Assembly: GCA_043777675.1 (NCBI GenBank)
Contig: JAYWHR010000024.1
Location: forward strand, 62,001-126,000
Source of the DNA: JANMDU01 sp043777675
GTDB lineage: Bacteria; Pseudomonadota; Gammaproteobacteria; Burkholderiales; Burkholderiaceae_C
Length of the DNA stretch: 64,000 nt
Direction: 5' to 3'
Of this stretch, positions 43,210 through 52,300 are shown piece after piece. Position 1 is the first letter of the stretch. Every line of letters starts with the position of its first letter. Position numbers and translations under genes: made by a program. The notes under the pieces were generated by a model. That model saw only the letters and a list, made by a program, of their open reading frames with translations, was not told the origin of the DNA and made no database searches.

Positions 43210-43832
43210 TTAACGCAGCCACTGCGTTATGCGCTCAGCCTTCGACTGCCAAATTGGCCGCATGTTGGGTCGTGAGGCGTATGGGCTTTCCCAAGTGTGC
43301 CAGTCAACCGGAAAAGCTTCTGAGCCAACAGCTTGCAGGAGCACAAAAAGCTCGGGCTTATTTGTTGTCGTGGCATACACCTGCGCAGATCGCAGTGGAT
43401 GCTGCAAATGCAGCGCGTACAGCACGTCATTGAGCCAACGCGTGGCTTGGCTCAATGAATAACTTTCCAGCGTGAACAAACTGGCCTGAGTAGCGCCGCC
43501 TTGCCCTGCCAGCCACTGCCGATGCAACACACGCTCGTACTGCGTACGCCTCACAATCTCAATGCTGCTGCGGCCCGGTGCAGTATTGCTTAACTCTCGA
43601 ACCTTCGTCATCACCTCGCCGGAATCAAATCCTGCAAAGCGCTCCAACGCAGAAAAGTGATAGAGGCAAAAATAATCCATGCCTTCAGTGGTGCTGTTAA
43701 AACGGAATAACTCAGCGCTTTGTAGCTCGGGCGAAGCCATCAGTAGCTGTGCATGATCGTTGTACCAGCGCTCAAGTAAAGCCGGCTCGCGATCAGTACT
43801 TCGGGTGCAGACCAAGTTGATAGCTTGAAGCA
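43210..43832 (-). CDS. Hypothetical protein (possible dimeric alpha-beta barrel)
   Basis: A 207-residue cytosolic protein. The start MLQAINLVCTRSTDREPALL and ERWYNDHAQLLMASPELQSA resemble EthD or NIPSNAP-like alpha-beta barrel proteins, with a WYNDHAQ motif reminiscent of EthD. The second half (WLNDVLYALHLQHPLRSAQV) might be a second copy of this fold. Function is unknown. It is divergent from the PAS protein gene and the two may share promoter sequence. Confidence 0.65.
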
Positions 43833-43924
43833 TATTGAAAAAAATTAATGAAATAGACGGCTTGGCAACTGAACAAAAATATAGGAAACTACACGTAACA
43901 AATGCTACCAAGAATAATATTGAC

Positions 43925-44923
43925 ATGAGCCAGCTTCGTAAATCAATGCGGCCAGATTCATTTCTGCTCTCGCCCATGATGCTAATAGGTGCAGTGATGG
44001 CTCTGCAAGCTCTGTTGATTGGCGGTTTTTACTACGTTACCGCAGATAAGAAGCATTTATTAGAAAAACCAGAATTTTCTTGGCTCCTCGTCTATTCAGG
44101 CATATGTACTACGCTGGCGATTGCCGCAGGCATCATGCGCCATCGCTGGATGCGCCGCGAAGATCGTGTACGACAGCGCCTGCTAGATGTGATTGATGCG
44201 ATTCCCGACCCTTCTGCAGTACGTGATGTGAAGGGCAAATACATCATGTGGAATAAAGCCGCCGAGGCCTACCATGGCATCAAAGCCATCCATGTGCTGG
44301 GAAAAACGCCGTTTGAGCTGTTTCCGCAAGAGGTCGCGCGTGAAATTCTGGAGTTAGACGCAGCGTGCTCATTGAGCGATAAAACTGTGGTGCGACGCGT
44401 GGTCTTGCCTCCGATCTATGGGAAGGGCCAGCGCATTTCCAATATTCGCGTCGCGCCAGTCAGTTCGGCGATGGATTCAGGCGCCGCAAAAAATGTGAGA
44501 GGCGTCATTTCGATCTTGCATGACATCACCGCGGCAGAGCGGGAGACCACCGCATTGCGCCATATGACCACTCAACTCAAGATGGCACTCGATACATCTG
44601 GGTTTGGGAGCTGGATTTGGGATTTAGAAAACGACGTCGTGACCTACTCAGCGCAGTACAAGTCGTTGCTTCGCTACGAGGGTGCGAATTTCAAGCAAGA
44701 CTTTGATTTTTTGTCGCGTATTCATCCAGGCGATTCACAAGTTGTCATTGCTGCTGGGAAACTAAGTTTGAAAACGAATGCGCCCTTTGATCAAGTTTAT
44801 CGCTTACGCTGCTTTGATGAGGTATACCGCTATTTCCATGCTAGTGGCGAATCTGCTTTAGACGACAAAGGCCGCCGTTTCTTTGCAGGCTTACTGTGCC
44901 CGCTTGACCGCACCGCGGATTAA
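43925..44923 (+). CDS. Membrane protein with two PAS domains and no output domain
   Basis: About 332 residues. Two membrane segments are seen near the N-terminus (MMLIGAVMALQALLIGGFYY and LLVYSGICTTLAIAAGIM). A PAS domain follows (LDVIDAIPDPSAVRDVKGKY, with WNKAAEAYHGI), then a second PAS-like domain (LDTSGFGSWIWDLENDVVTY). It ends after RRFFAGLLCPLDRTAD. No histidine kinase, GGDEF, EAL or HTH domain is present. Either the output half has been lost next to the decayed region downstream, or it is a sensor that acts through a partner. The start at 43925 is preferred over a TTG at 43835. Confidence 0.78.
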   Translation: MSQLRKSMRPDSFLLSPMMLIGAVMALQALLIGGFYYVTADKKHLLEKPEFSWLLVYSGICTTLAIAAGIMRHRWMRREDRVRQRLLDVIDAIPDPSAVRDVKGKYIMWNKAAEAYHGIKAIHVLGKTPFELFPQEVAREILELDAACSLSDKTVVRRVVLPPIYGKGQRISNIRVAPVSSAMDSGAAKNVRGVISILHDITAAERETTALRHMTTQLKMALDTSGFGSWIWDLENDVVTYSAQYKSLLRYEGANFKQDFDFLSRIHPGDSQVVIAAGKLSLKTNAPFDQVYRLRCFDEVYRYFHASGESALDDKGRRFFAGLLCPLDRTAD

Positions 44924-45090
44924 GCTTGCTGGTTGACTTGAAGCAAAGCATCCGCAAGCGCCTGCCAATTTCCATCTCTCAGCGCTTCTTTCGGCATATC
45001 TTGATAGCACATGCTACGCGGCACATTCTTGCTTAGTGCTCGGTCATGCGGAATTGAAATCAACGAATACTGTGCTGTCGTGGCTATTTT
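44924..45090 (-). pseudogene. Possible 3' remnant of an unidentified gene
   Basis: On the minus strand a frame of about 55 codons without a start runs to a TAA overlapping the PAS gene end (SLISIPHDRALSKNVPRSMC, then YQDMPKEALRDGNWQALADA). It looks like the C-terminus of a larger protein but I do not recognise it. It lies between the PAS gene and the dead Bug-type gene, supporting decay of this stretch. Confidence 0.35.
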
Positions 45091-45152
45091 TCACTGCCTC
45101 TTACGCTAAGGCCAAGGTGCTTAGATCCATGCTGGCATGCATTGCCTCCATC

Positions 45153-45955
45153 TCACTGCCTCTCGATTTTTGCTTTGACGATCACATCGCTCCAGCGCTT
45201 AGTTTCATTTGCGAGGAGACTACCCAAAGCTTCTGGAGAGCTGGCCTGCGCATCAGCATTTAATTCCGCCAACATAGCTTTGAGATCAGGCGCGGCTAGT
45301 GCGTCGGCTGCTGCTTTGTTCAGCTTCGTGATCACATCGCGTGGCGTTTTAGCTGGCGCAGCCAAAGCATTTCAACTCGAAGCCGTTGCACCACTGATTC
45401 CGGCCTAAGCCAGCGTAGGTACATCTGGTAATCTGACGGCCCTTTTGTCGCCCATGACAGCCAGTGCCCGCAAAGCCTTCGCATCAATCTGCGCCATCAC
45501 TGGCCCTAAAATTTCTACTGCAGCATCCACTGTGCCGCCACGCAGCGCAGTAATCACATCAGGCGTACCGTGAAACGGCACCACAGTCCAATTCAAATGG
45601 CCTGCAGATTCGATCAAGCGTGCTGCCAGATTCTGCGTCGATCCAATATTGACCGTCTCCACATTGAGCTGGCCCGGATTCGCCCGAGCCAAGGTAATCA
45701 GCTGCTGCATCGTCTTGTATTTGCCGTCTGCAGCAGCCACCACTGCAACATCAAATGTGGCCAATGTTGAAATAGGTGCATAGTCTTTTTGCGCATCAAA
45801 TGGCAAACTTTTAAATAGCCCCATGCTCACCGCAGTGCCATTACTCATGAGCAAAAGCGTATGCCCATCGGCTTCTGCCTTAGATACCAAATCCCCCGCC
45901 ACAATCCCGGCGGCGCTTGGCTTGTTATCCACAATCACGCTTTGATCCAAGCTAC
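45153..45955 (-). pseudogene. Dead Bug-family (TctC-like) tricarboxylate-binding protein gene
   Basis: Two pieces in the same frame resemble the C-terminal 270 residues of a Bug periplasmic binding protein. The upstream piece (45405-45950) has SVIVDNKPSAAGIVAGDLVS and GSTQNLAARLIESAGHLNWT; the downstream piece has NALAAPAKTPRDVITKLNKA and ends in VIVKAKIERQ. Between them are a TAG (about 45405) and a TGA (about 45372), within LPDVPTLA*AGISGATASS*. The first 50-60 residues and signal peptide are missing, with unrelated sequence upstream. It is a degraded gene, not a frameshift. Confidence 0.85.
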
Positions 45956-46079
45956 GAGATGAATCCAGCTGCTGTTAGCGCAAGAACTGATGGAGGCGAT
46001 ATCTGATGCATACAAAATTGCTACACAACGGCGGATATTGTGCATAAAATGTATCAAAAGAATCAAAAAGTTATAAGTA

Positions 46080-46673
46080 ATGTCAATAATGTCACGAATG
46101 AGCACAGCCAAAGATACGGATTTGCTGGAGGAGATCATTCTGCAAAAAAGCGAAAGCTTAGAGCAACTGTATCGCCGATACGCACAAACTATTTACGCTT
46201 TCGCCTATCGCCGCAGCTCTGATGCCGCGATTGCGCATGAAACTGTAAACGACACTTTTCTTCAACTTTGGCAGGGTAAAGCAAGTTTTGCAGGCCAGTC
46301 CACCGTCAAAACTTGGCTGCTGGGTATTGCCAAACACAAAATGCTAGATATCCTGCGCGCCCGTGGCAAAGTTTGGTCTCGAGAGCAAGAATTGACCGAG
46401 GAGGAAGAGCAACATACCCCCTCTCAAGAAGCCAGTGGTTATGCCTTATTGTTGGCTAGGCAGCAAGGCCAACATCTCCAAGCCTGTATGGATCAACTTT
46501 CATCCGCACAAACAGCCTGCGTGCATCTGCACTTCGTTGAAGGGCTGACACTGGCTGAGATTGCGCAGGTGTTAAATATTCCAGCCAACACAGCCGCTAC
46601 GCGCGTGCATCACGCCCGCCGCAAGCTTCGTGAATGCATGGAATGCGCTTTTGGGAAAGGGCAAGTGCTATGA
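46080..46673 (+). CDS. ECF-type RNA polymerase sigma factor
   Basis: A 197-residue sigma-70 family factor with regions 2 and 4 only. Region 2: LEQLYRRYAQTIYAFAYRRS, then NDTFLQLWQGKASFAGQSTV and KTWLLGIAKHKMLDILRARG. Region 4: AQTACVHLHFVEGLTLAEIA, then NIPANTAATRVHHARRKLRE. It overlaps the next gene by four bases (ATGA). The next gene codes for a membrane protein that is probably its anti-sigma factor. The start is uncertain: ATGs at 46080, 46089 and 46098 are all possible. It likely controls the surface-protein genes that follow. Confidence 0.92.
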   Translation: MSIMSRMSTAKDTDLLEEIILQKSESLEQLYRRYAQTIYAFAYRRSSDAAIAHETVNDTFLQLWQGKASFAGQSTVKTWLLGIAKHKMLDILRARGKVWSREQELTEEEEQHTPSQEASGYALLLARQQGQHLQACMDQLSSAQTACVHLHFVEGLTLAEIAQVLNIPANTAATRVHHARRKLRECMECAFGKGQVL

Positions 46674-47404
46674 CAAACCCCACATTTCATACTGATTACG
46701 AAAAAGCAGTGAGCCAAATTCCAGCTTATTTGAAGAATTCTCTAACTGCTGACGACTCAGCTTGGATGAAAGGATTTCTCGGCCAATTGCAAAACTCTGA
46801 TCCTGCAAAAGCAGCCGCTTTTGCGCAGGAAATGCAGTGGGTAGAGAAAACGCAAAAGCAAATGAGTCAAGCGCTACCTCATATGGATATCAACGCTGGC
46901 TGGGAGCAGCTTTCCGGTCAGTTGACGGATAAAGCCTCGCCAGAAGCGCCCGCGGCACCTTTAGCAGAAGTCGATCCGTTAAGCATCATGGGCAAAGCAG
47001 TTCGGTGGGCTTCTGAACGGATCCGGAAGCTTATGAATGGCCTGCTTGATTTATGGCGTAAGCCAGCCGTCGTTGTGCTCGGCTCGGCCATGATCGTTAG
47101 CCAAATGGGGCTACTTGCGGCCGTGGTTAAGAAGATGTACACCACAGAAACAACTGGCATGGCCATCCCCGCCTCTGGCAGCAAAAGTGCGGCTTCAGAT
47201 CAAGTCGTCATGATTCAAGTGGTCTTTAAAGACCAAACCAGCGTCGCCGATATCCGCAAGCTGCTTGAAACCAGTGGCGCGCAAATCGTAGGTGGCCCAA
47301 GCGCGATTGGCGTATGGGAAGTGCAAATCGAAAAGCTAAAACAAACCGCCACCATCGATCAGATCAGCACATCTAAACACGTTGAATCCATCAGTTTGCC
47401 ATGA
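46670..47404 (+). CDS. Probable anti-sigma factor with I9-propeptide-like C-terminal domain
   Basis: A 244-residue single-pass membrane protein. Residues 1-125 are soluble and would hold the sigma factor in the cytoplasm; no zinc HxxxCxxC motif is seen. The membrane segment is about 131-155 (AVVVLGSAMIVSQMGLLAAV). Residues 178-244 (VVMIQVVFKDQTSVADIRKL, then GAQIVGGPSAIGVWEVQIEK) have the beta-alpha-beta pattern of subtilisin propeptides. The gene overlaps both the sigma gene and the S8 protease gene by four bases, so all three are coupled. The protease itself has a similar domain near its N-terminus. Role as anti-sigma factor is inferred from context. Confidence 0.75.
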   Translation: MTNPTFHTDYEKAVSQIPAYLKNSLTADDSAWMKGFLGQLQNSDPAKAAAFAQEMQWVEKTQKQMSQALPHMDINAGWEQLSGQLTDKASPEAPAAPLAEVDPLSIMGKAVRWASERIRKLMNGLLDLWRKPAVVVLGSAMIVSQMGLLAAVVKKMYTTETTGMAIPASGSKSAASDQVVMIQVVFKDQTSVADIRKLLETSGAQIVGGPSAIGVWEVQIEKLKQTATIDQISTSKHVESISLP

Positions 47405-48678
47405 AAAAATATCTGCCTGTTCTCCTGATGATAACTTGCGTGCTCAGCACAAGCGCAGAAGTGTTCGCGCAAGCTACTATTCCGCCAGGCACCCAACCGC
47501 CCCTTCAGCAACCTAGGCGGGGTGATGGCTTTGGCATCTCTATTGATCTGGGCTCCTTGGTGAGAGCCGTCAGTGGTGTTGAAATTCCTAAATACGAATC
47601 ACCCGACATCAGCAATCAGCCGCAATACGAGCCGCGCCAAGTGATCGTGGCTTGGGAGCCTGCCAATGAAGCGCTAGCTAGTGCAGCCATTCAAGCCTCG
47701 GGAGGCAACACGCTAGCGCTCAGCAATCTTCCCAATATAGGCCTAAACATTGCTGTGCTGGAGTTTGCTAGCCAGCCGCAAGCAGATGCTTTACTAGCTA
47801 GCTTGCAAAGGAATCAGGCCATCATCAGTAGCCGGCATGCACTCGCCTACCCGATGCAAAACAGCGCAGCACCCAGCAACGCTCGCCAGTTCGCTCACGA
47901 GATGATCAAAGCGCCACCCAATCCGCAGCGCCTGCAAAGCGGTATCAGCGTGGGCATCATTGATACGGAGATCAACAACCAAGCCGCCTTAGCCAGTGCC
48001 AATTTCAAAGCTAAGCGTTTTATAGCGGATAACGAGAAAGCCTCCAGCAACGATCATGGCAGTGCGGTAGCCGCCATCATTGCAGGCTCTGGCCTAGGCT
48101 TTGAAGGGCTTGCACAAGGCGCTGTGCTTCGCTCAGCGGGCGTGATGAAAGAAATCGCGCCCGGCATCAATGCAACGAACACCTTGCTCGTTGCGCAAGC
48201 GCTTGATTGGATGCTCGCCGAGAAAGTGCAAGTGATCAACATGAGCTTAGGCGCAGCCGATGATCAAGTGCTTGCTGCAGTGATCAAGCGCGGCTTAGCC
48301 GCAGGTGCCACCATAGTGGCTGCAGCCGGGAATGGTGGCCCGCAGGCGGCACCCAGTTTTCCAGCGGCTTATCCGGGAGTGATCGGCGTGACAGCACTTG
48401 ATGCCAAACGCAGCCTCTACACAAGAGCCAATCGCGGTAACTACATCGCCATCGCCGCGCCCGGCGTGGATGTGTGGGTGCCCGTGAGCGCAGAAGCAGG
48501 TAAAGGCAAATATATGAGCGGCACATCATTCGCCGCGCCCTTTGTAGCTGGTGCGGTCGCGCGCAGTATCGCTACACAGCCTGCAGGAACGCCCGTATTG
48601 ATAAACCTATGCGCTAAAGCTGTCAATCTCAATGCAGCAAGTCAAGAGATAGGCTGTGGATTGCTACAGTATCAATAG
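47401..48678 (+). CDS. S8 (subtilisin-like) serine protease, exported
   Basis: A 425-residue exported protease. The signal peptide ends near VFAQ (residue 23). Residues 43-53 carry the motif GFGISIDLGSL shared with the large surface protein. Residues 78-152 look like a propeptide domain (RQVIVAWEPANEALASAAIQ). The catalytic triad is complete: Asp188 (VGIIDTEIN), His219 (NDHGSAVAAIIAG) and Ser376 (GTSFAAPFVAG); AAAGNGGP gives the oxyanion Asn. The Gly after DT is replaced by Glu. It probably processes the surface proteins or the anti-sigma factor. It overlaps the anti-sigma gene by four bases. Confidence 0.93.
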   Translation: MKKYLPVLLMITCVLSTSAEVFAQATIPPGTQPPLQQPRRGDGFGISIDLGSLVRAVSGVEIPKYESPDISNQPQYEPRQVIVAWEPANEALASAAIQASGGNTLALSNLPNIGLNIAVLEFASQPQADALLASLQRNQAIISSRHALAYPMQNSAAPSNARQFAHEMIKAPPNPQRLQSGISVGIIDTEINNQAALASANFKAKRFIADNEKASSNDHGSAVAAIIAGSGLGFEGLAQGAVLRSAGVMKEIAPGINATNTLLVAQALDWMLAEKVQVINMSLGAADDQVLAAVIKRGLAAGATIVAAAGNGGPQAAPSFPAAYPGVIGVTALDAKRSLYTRANRGNYIAIAAPGVDVWVPVSAEAGKGKYMSGTSFAAPFVAGAVARSIATQPAGTPVLINLCAKAVNLNAASQEIGCGLLQYQ

Positions 48679-48780
48679 CACCTAACGCAATAAATAAGCG
48701 GGCTACCTGCCATTTATCAATCAATGGCCAAGGAAAAAAACAGCTCAAGACTCTTTTATCCCCATCCAAGATCCCAACTC

Positions 48781-49308
48781 ATGAAACATGCAATCTGTAC
48801 TACAACCAACCCCGTCCAGCGCAGACTCCTCATCCAAGCGCTAATCGCAACTGGCTTTGGAGCAAGCTTGCTCAGCTTATCGGCTTGCGAAAACACAAAA
48901 CCTTCACAGCTGCACATTGCAGTGATGCTGATCTCTAAAACCGAGATCGAGCAAGCCAAAGACAATCTTAGTGAAAGCATCGTGATCCCGCTGTCTGGTG
49001 ATGAACCCACGATTGAAATCGTTAAGCCCGCCGTGCTAGGCGGCAAGGTCGGCAGCCCCATGGCCATCGAAGTGCGCTTCAAGCCCGCACAAGGTAAAAA
49101 GATTGATCCCAAAAGCTTCAAGCTCTACTACGGCGCTTTCAAACTCGATGTCACCGAGCGCCTTCTTAAAACAGCCAAGATCACCACCACCGGCTTTTCC
49201 ATCGATAACGTTGAAATCCCTGTAGGTGAACACCGCTTGGTGCTACGCGTGAGCGACGACTCGGGCGCAAGCGGCATTAAAGAGCTGCGGATAAAAGTTG
49301 AGTCCTGA
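48781..49308 (+). CDS. Putative lipoprotein with an Ig-like beta-sandwich domain
   Basis: A 175-residue exported protein. The N-terminus has RRLLIQALIATGFGA, a Tat-like pattern, and ends in LLSLSAC, a lipobox with Cys at residue 36. The C-terminal part (EIVKPAVLGGKVGSPMAIEV, then FSIDNVEIPVGEHRLVLRVS) looks like an immunoglobulin-like fold. It lies between the S8 protease and the large surface protein and is probably part of this system. A longer frame from 48724 is possible but would put the signal too deep. No enzyme motif is seen. Confidence 0.7.
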   Translation: MKHAICTTTNPVQRRLLIQALIATGFGASLLSLSACENTKPSQLHIAVMLISKTEIEQAKDNLSESIVIPLSGDEPTIEIVKPAVLGGKVGSPMAIEVRFKPAQGKKIDPKSFKLYYGAFKLDVTERLLKTAKITTTGFSIDNVEIPVGEHRLVLRVSDDSGASGIKELRIKVES

Positions 49309-49397
49309 TTTTCTCTACAGAAAAATCAAAATCAATTGAAGAATGTAGCTGCCGGCTACGACTCAGAAATTACTACACATAAAACGAGGCTTATCTT

Positions 49398-52300
49398 GTG
49401 AGCATTTCCCCCAAAAATTCAGGCCGCCTATTTCTCTTAACTTGCTTCGCTGCGCTGCAATTATTCGGTCAGACATGGGCGCAAAACCCAGACTCACCCG
49501 TGCAAACGCCTCGGCAAGGTGGCGGAGGTGCAGGCTTTGGTATTTCAATTGATATTGGTAGTGTGATCAATGCCGTTCGCAACAGACAAAACCAAAACAG
49601 AGAGCCTGAGGATGAGATAGATCGCTCCGCCAAGCAGCAACTGCCTTCGGTGCAGCCATCAATCACGCTAGAACAGTTATCGCAACGTCTTAAAGCTGAT
49701 TACGCAAGAAAAGTGACTCGGCAATCCCTACGCACAGGGGCATCTGAGCGTGGGGGTAAGAGGCTCGCTCCGCAGACTGAATCGTGCGCTATCAATGGCA
49801 ATTTTGAGTTGGGTAACTTCACACAATGGTCAGGTGCAGATAACGGGCCTGCTGGCCCTAGAAACGCCTCTTCGCGCTTCAGCATTACCAATTCAGGCAT
49901 CAATCAAGGTGCTATCGGCCTAGACACAACACATCAAACTATTGTTGCGCCCGGCAACGACCCAACTTTGGCCGCGCTGCTGCAGCAAAATCCCGGCAAC
50001 GGGGGCAATTCTGCCGCCAGGCTTGGCAACAAATCTGTGCTGTTTGGCGGCGAATCACTCGCAAAATCGTTCAAGGTGTCCGCTGCGAATGCGATTGTTG
50101 GCTTTTCATATGCCGTGGTGATGCAAAATCCTGCAGGCCATTCGCCCGCTGACCAGCCTTCTTTTGCTGTGCGCGTGCTAGATTCAAATGGTGTCGACAT
50201 CACAAACAACATTGCCGGAGGCCGAGTCAAGCTCTCTCCTAGCAGCACGCCAAACGTTTTAGTGGCAGACGCTGCCAACCCATTTTTCAAAACCTTTGGC
50301 AGCGGCGGAGGCGGCCCGATAGGCGGCGGTGGTGAGGTTGTCGTTTACAAAGATTGGGCGTGCTCTGAAATCAACCTTTCCGATCTGATTGGTCAAGATG
50401 TGACCATTGAATTCATCACGATTGATTGCGGCCAAGGCGGCCATTGGGCCTACGCCTACATTGACGACTTTTGCGCCACATGCGGCCCCAGCCCCGAAGG
50501 TTCAATTCAAGCGGCAGCCTCTGACGAATGCGGCCTAGGCAAGATATGTGTTGATGTGACGGTGCCCAAAACCGGTGCGCAAACAGGCCAAGCCACCGTC
50601 TCACTCGATATTTGGCAAAACGGCATCAAGCTCACCACGCTAAACCAACCCGCCATCAACGCCGATGGGAAAGTGTGCTTCCCGATTGATCCAAATATCA
50701 TCCCCGGACTAGACAAAACCAAGGGGTTTGATTACAGCGCCAAGGCTGATTTGAAAATAGGCAGCTTCACGCTCCCTTCTAAACTCCTCGGCGCTGGCCC
50801 TAATGGCGTCAAACCGGATCGCAACAACGATTACCTCAGCACTTGTCCGCCCAACGGTGGCGGCGGCACATGCGGCCTACCCGGCCAACCACCCTGCCCC
50901 ACCTGCGGCCAAGAAGGCCAAGTGCCTTGCCCGCAATGCGGCCAGCCAGGCCAGCCCCTTTGCCAAGAGATTTGCACGCCTGCTAACCCGACAGGCGCAG
51001 GCGGCAACACACCCCGAGCCAACACGGGCATGACCAACCGCTTAGGCAATCTGCTGGGTAGCCTACGCAATGCGGCAAGCCGTGGATCTACCAAACCACC
51101 GGCGCTTGAGAAAAAAGCAGTTGCAGTGGGTAACAGCGTCAATGGCAACTACACCATCAACTGGGTCGTGAGCTATGCCAACACCAGTAACCAAGCGCTC
51201 ACCAATGTCTTGGTGGTTGATGGCCCTATGACCACAATCATTCCAGGCAGCTTGCAACAACCCGCAGGCTGGACTGGCGCCACCAACGCGGCAACTGGCA
51301 ACACGCCTGCAGATCTCTTCGCGCAATGGAACGGCGCCATCGTACTACCGCATGGTGTGATGACTCAGACGCTTCAACCACCGGGGCCATCTCAGATCAA
51401 TGTAAGCGGCAGTGGCGATGGGTTTGGGCCTATTCCGTACGTGCACTCATCAGGACGGCGCACTTATATGATGAACCATCACGAAGCGCCTAGTTCTAAG
51501 TTATTTAACTGCGTCGACATGGTGACGGGTGGAAGCTGTGCGGGTACGTGGCCACGCCTCCTACCGATGGGCGATGGATCGGGCTCTTCAGGCACGACCA
51601 GCAATAACGCTGAATACGTTATTGATTCTGGAAAAGTTTACTACCCTGCACAGAATTTCGCGAAATGGGGCATAGGCTGCTACAACTTAGATACAGATAC
51701 TGAATGCGGCTTCACGCAGCTGGGCGCATCAAGTTCATCTGCGACTCAAACCATGCTGCAAGGCCCTTGGCGAGTTGGATCCGAACTATATTTGGCAGAC
51801 TATGACGGTCTAGTCTATTGCGCCAAGCTCGCAGCTGGCCTGCCTGCCTGCCTGAGCAGCGGATACAAAATTCCGCTGACTGATATCAAAATCAATGTGC
51901 CAGTGAAAAACAGCAATGCACTTGCTTGGGCGAACGGCCAAATCGTAGGCAAAGTTGTTGGCACAAAGTTGTATTTCACCTCTCGCACCAATTGGTACGC
52001 GCGAAACACCGGCTCCGACGTTAAGACGCACAACTGTATTGATTCGGTCACAAAGAGAGCTTGTTGGAACACCACCGCGCCCACGCGCGGCTCGGGCGCA
52101 ACTGTTGCCGACCCCTATGCCTACAACTATAGTAATTTCGTCTACTACAACACCAGCGGCGTCGCGCTTGCGAATTGCACAAAGATTGCAGCCGTAGCTG
52201 GGCAAGTTTGCGCAGATGTCAATACTGGACTGGCTATCGTGTTACCTGCAATTTTCCCAAACCATATCGAACGCACAACGGCTGCCGTACATCAATGGCC

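Noticed and set aside
49341..49385. TAGCTGCCGGCTACG before the giant gene as a repeat copy
   Set aside because: Only part of the pattern is present; kept as a weak candidate, not listed as a feature.
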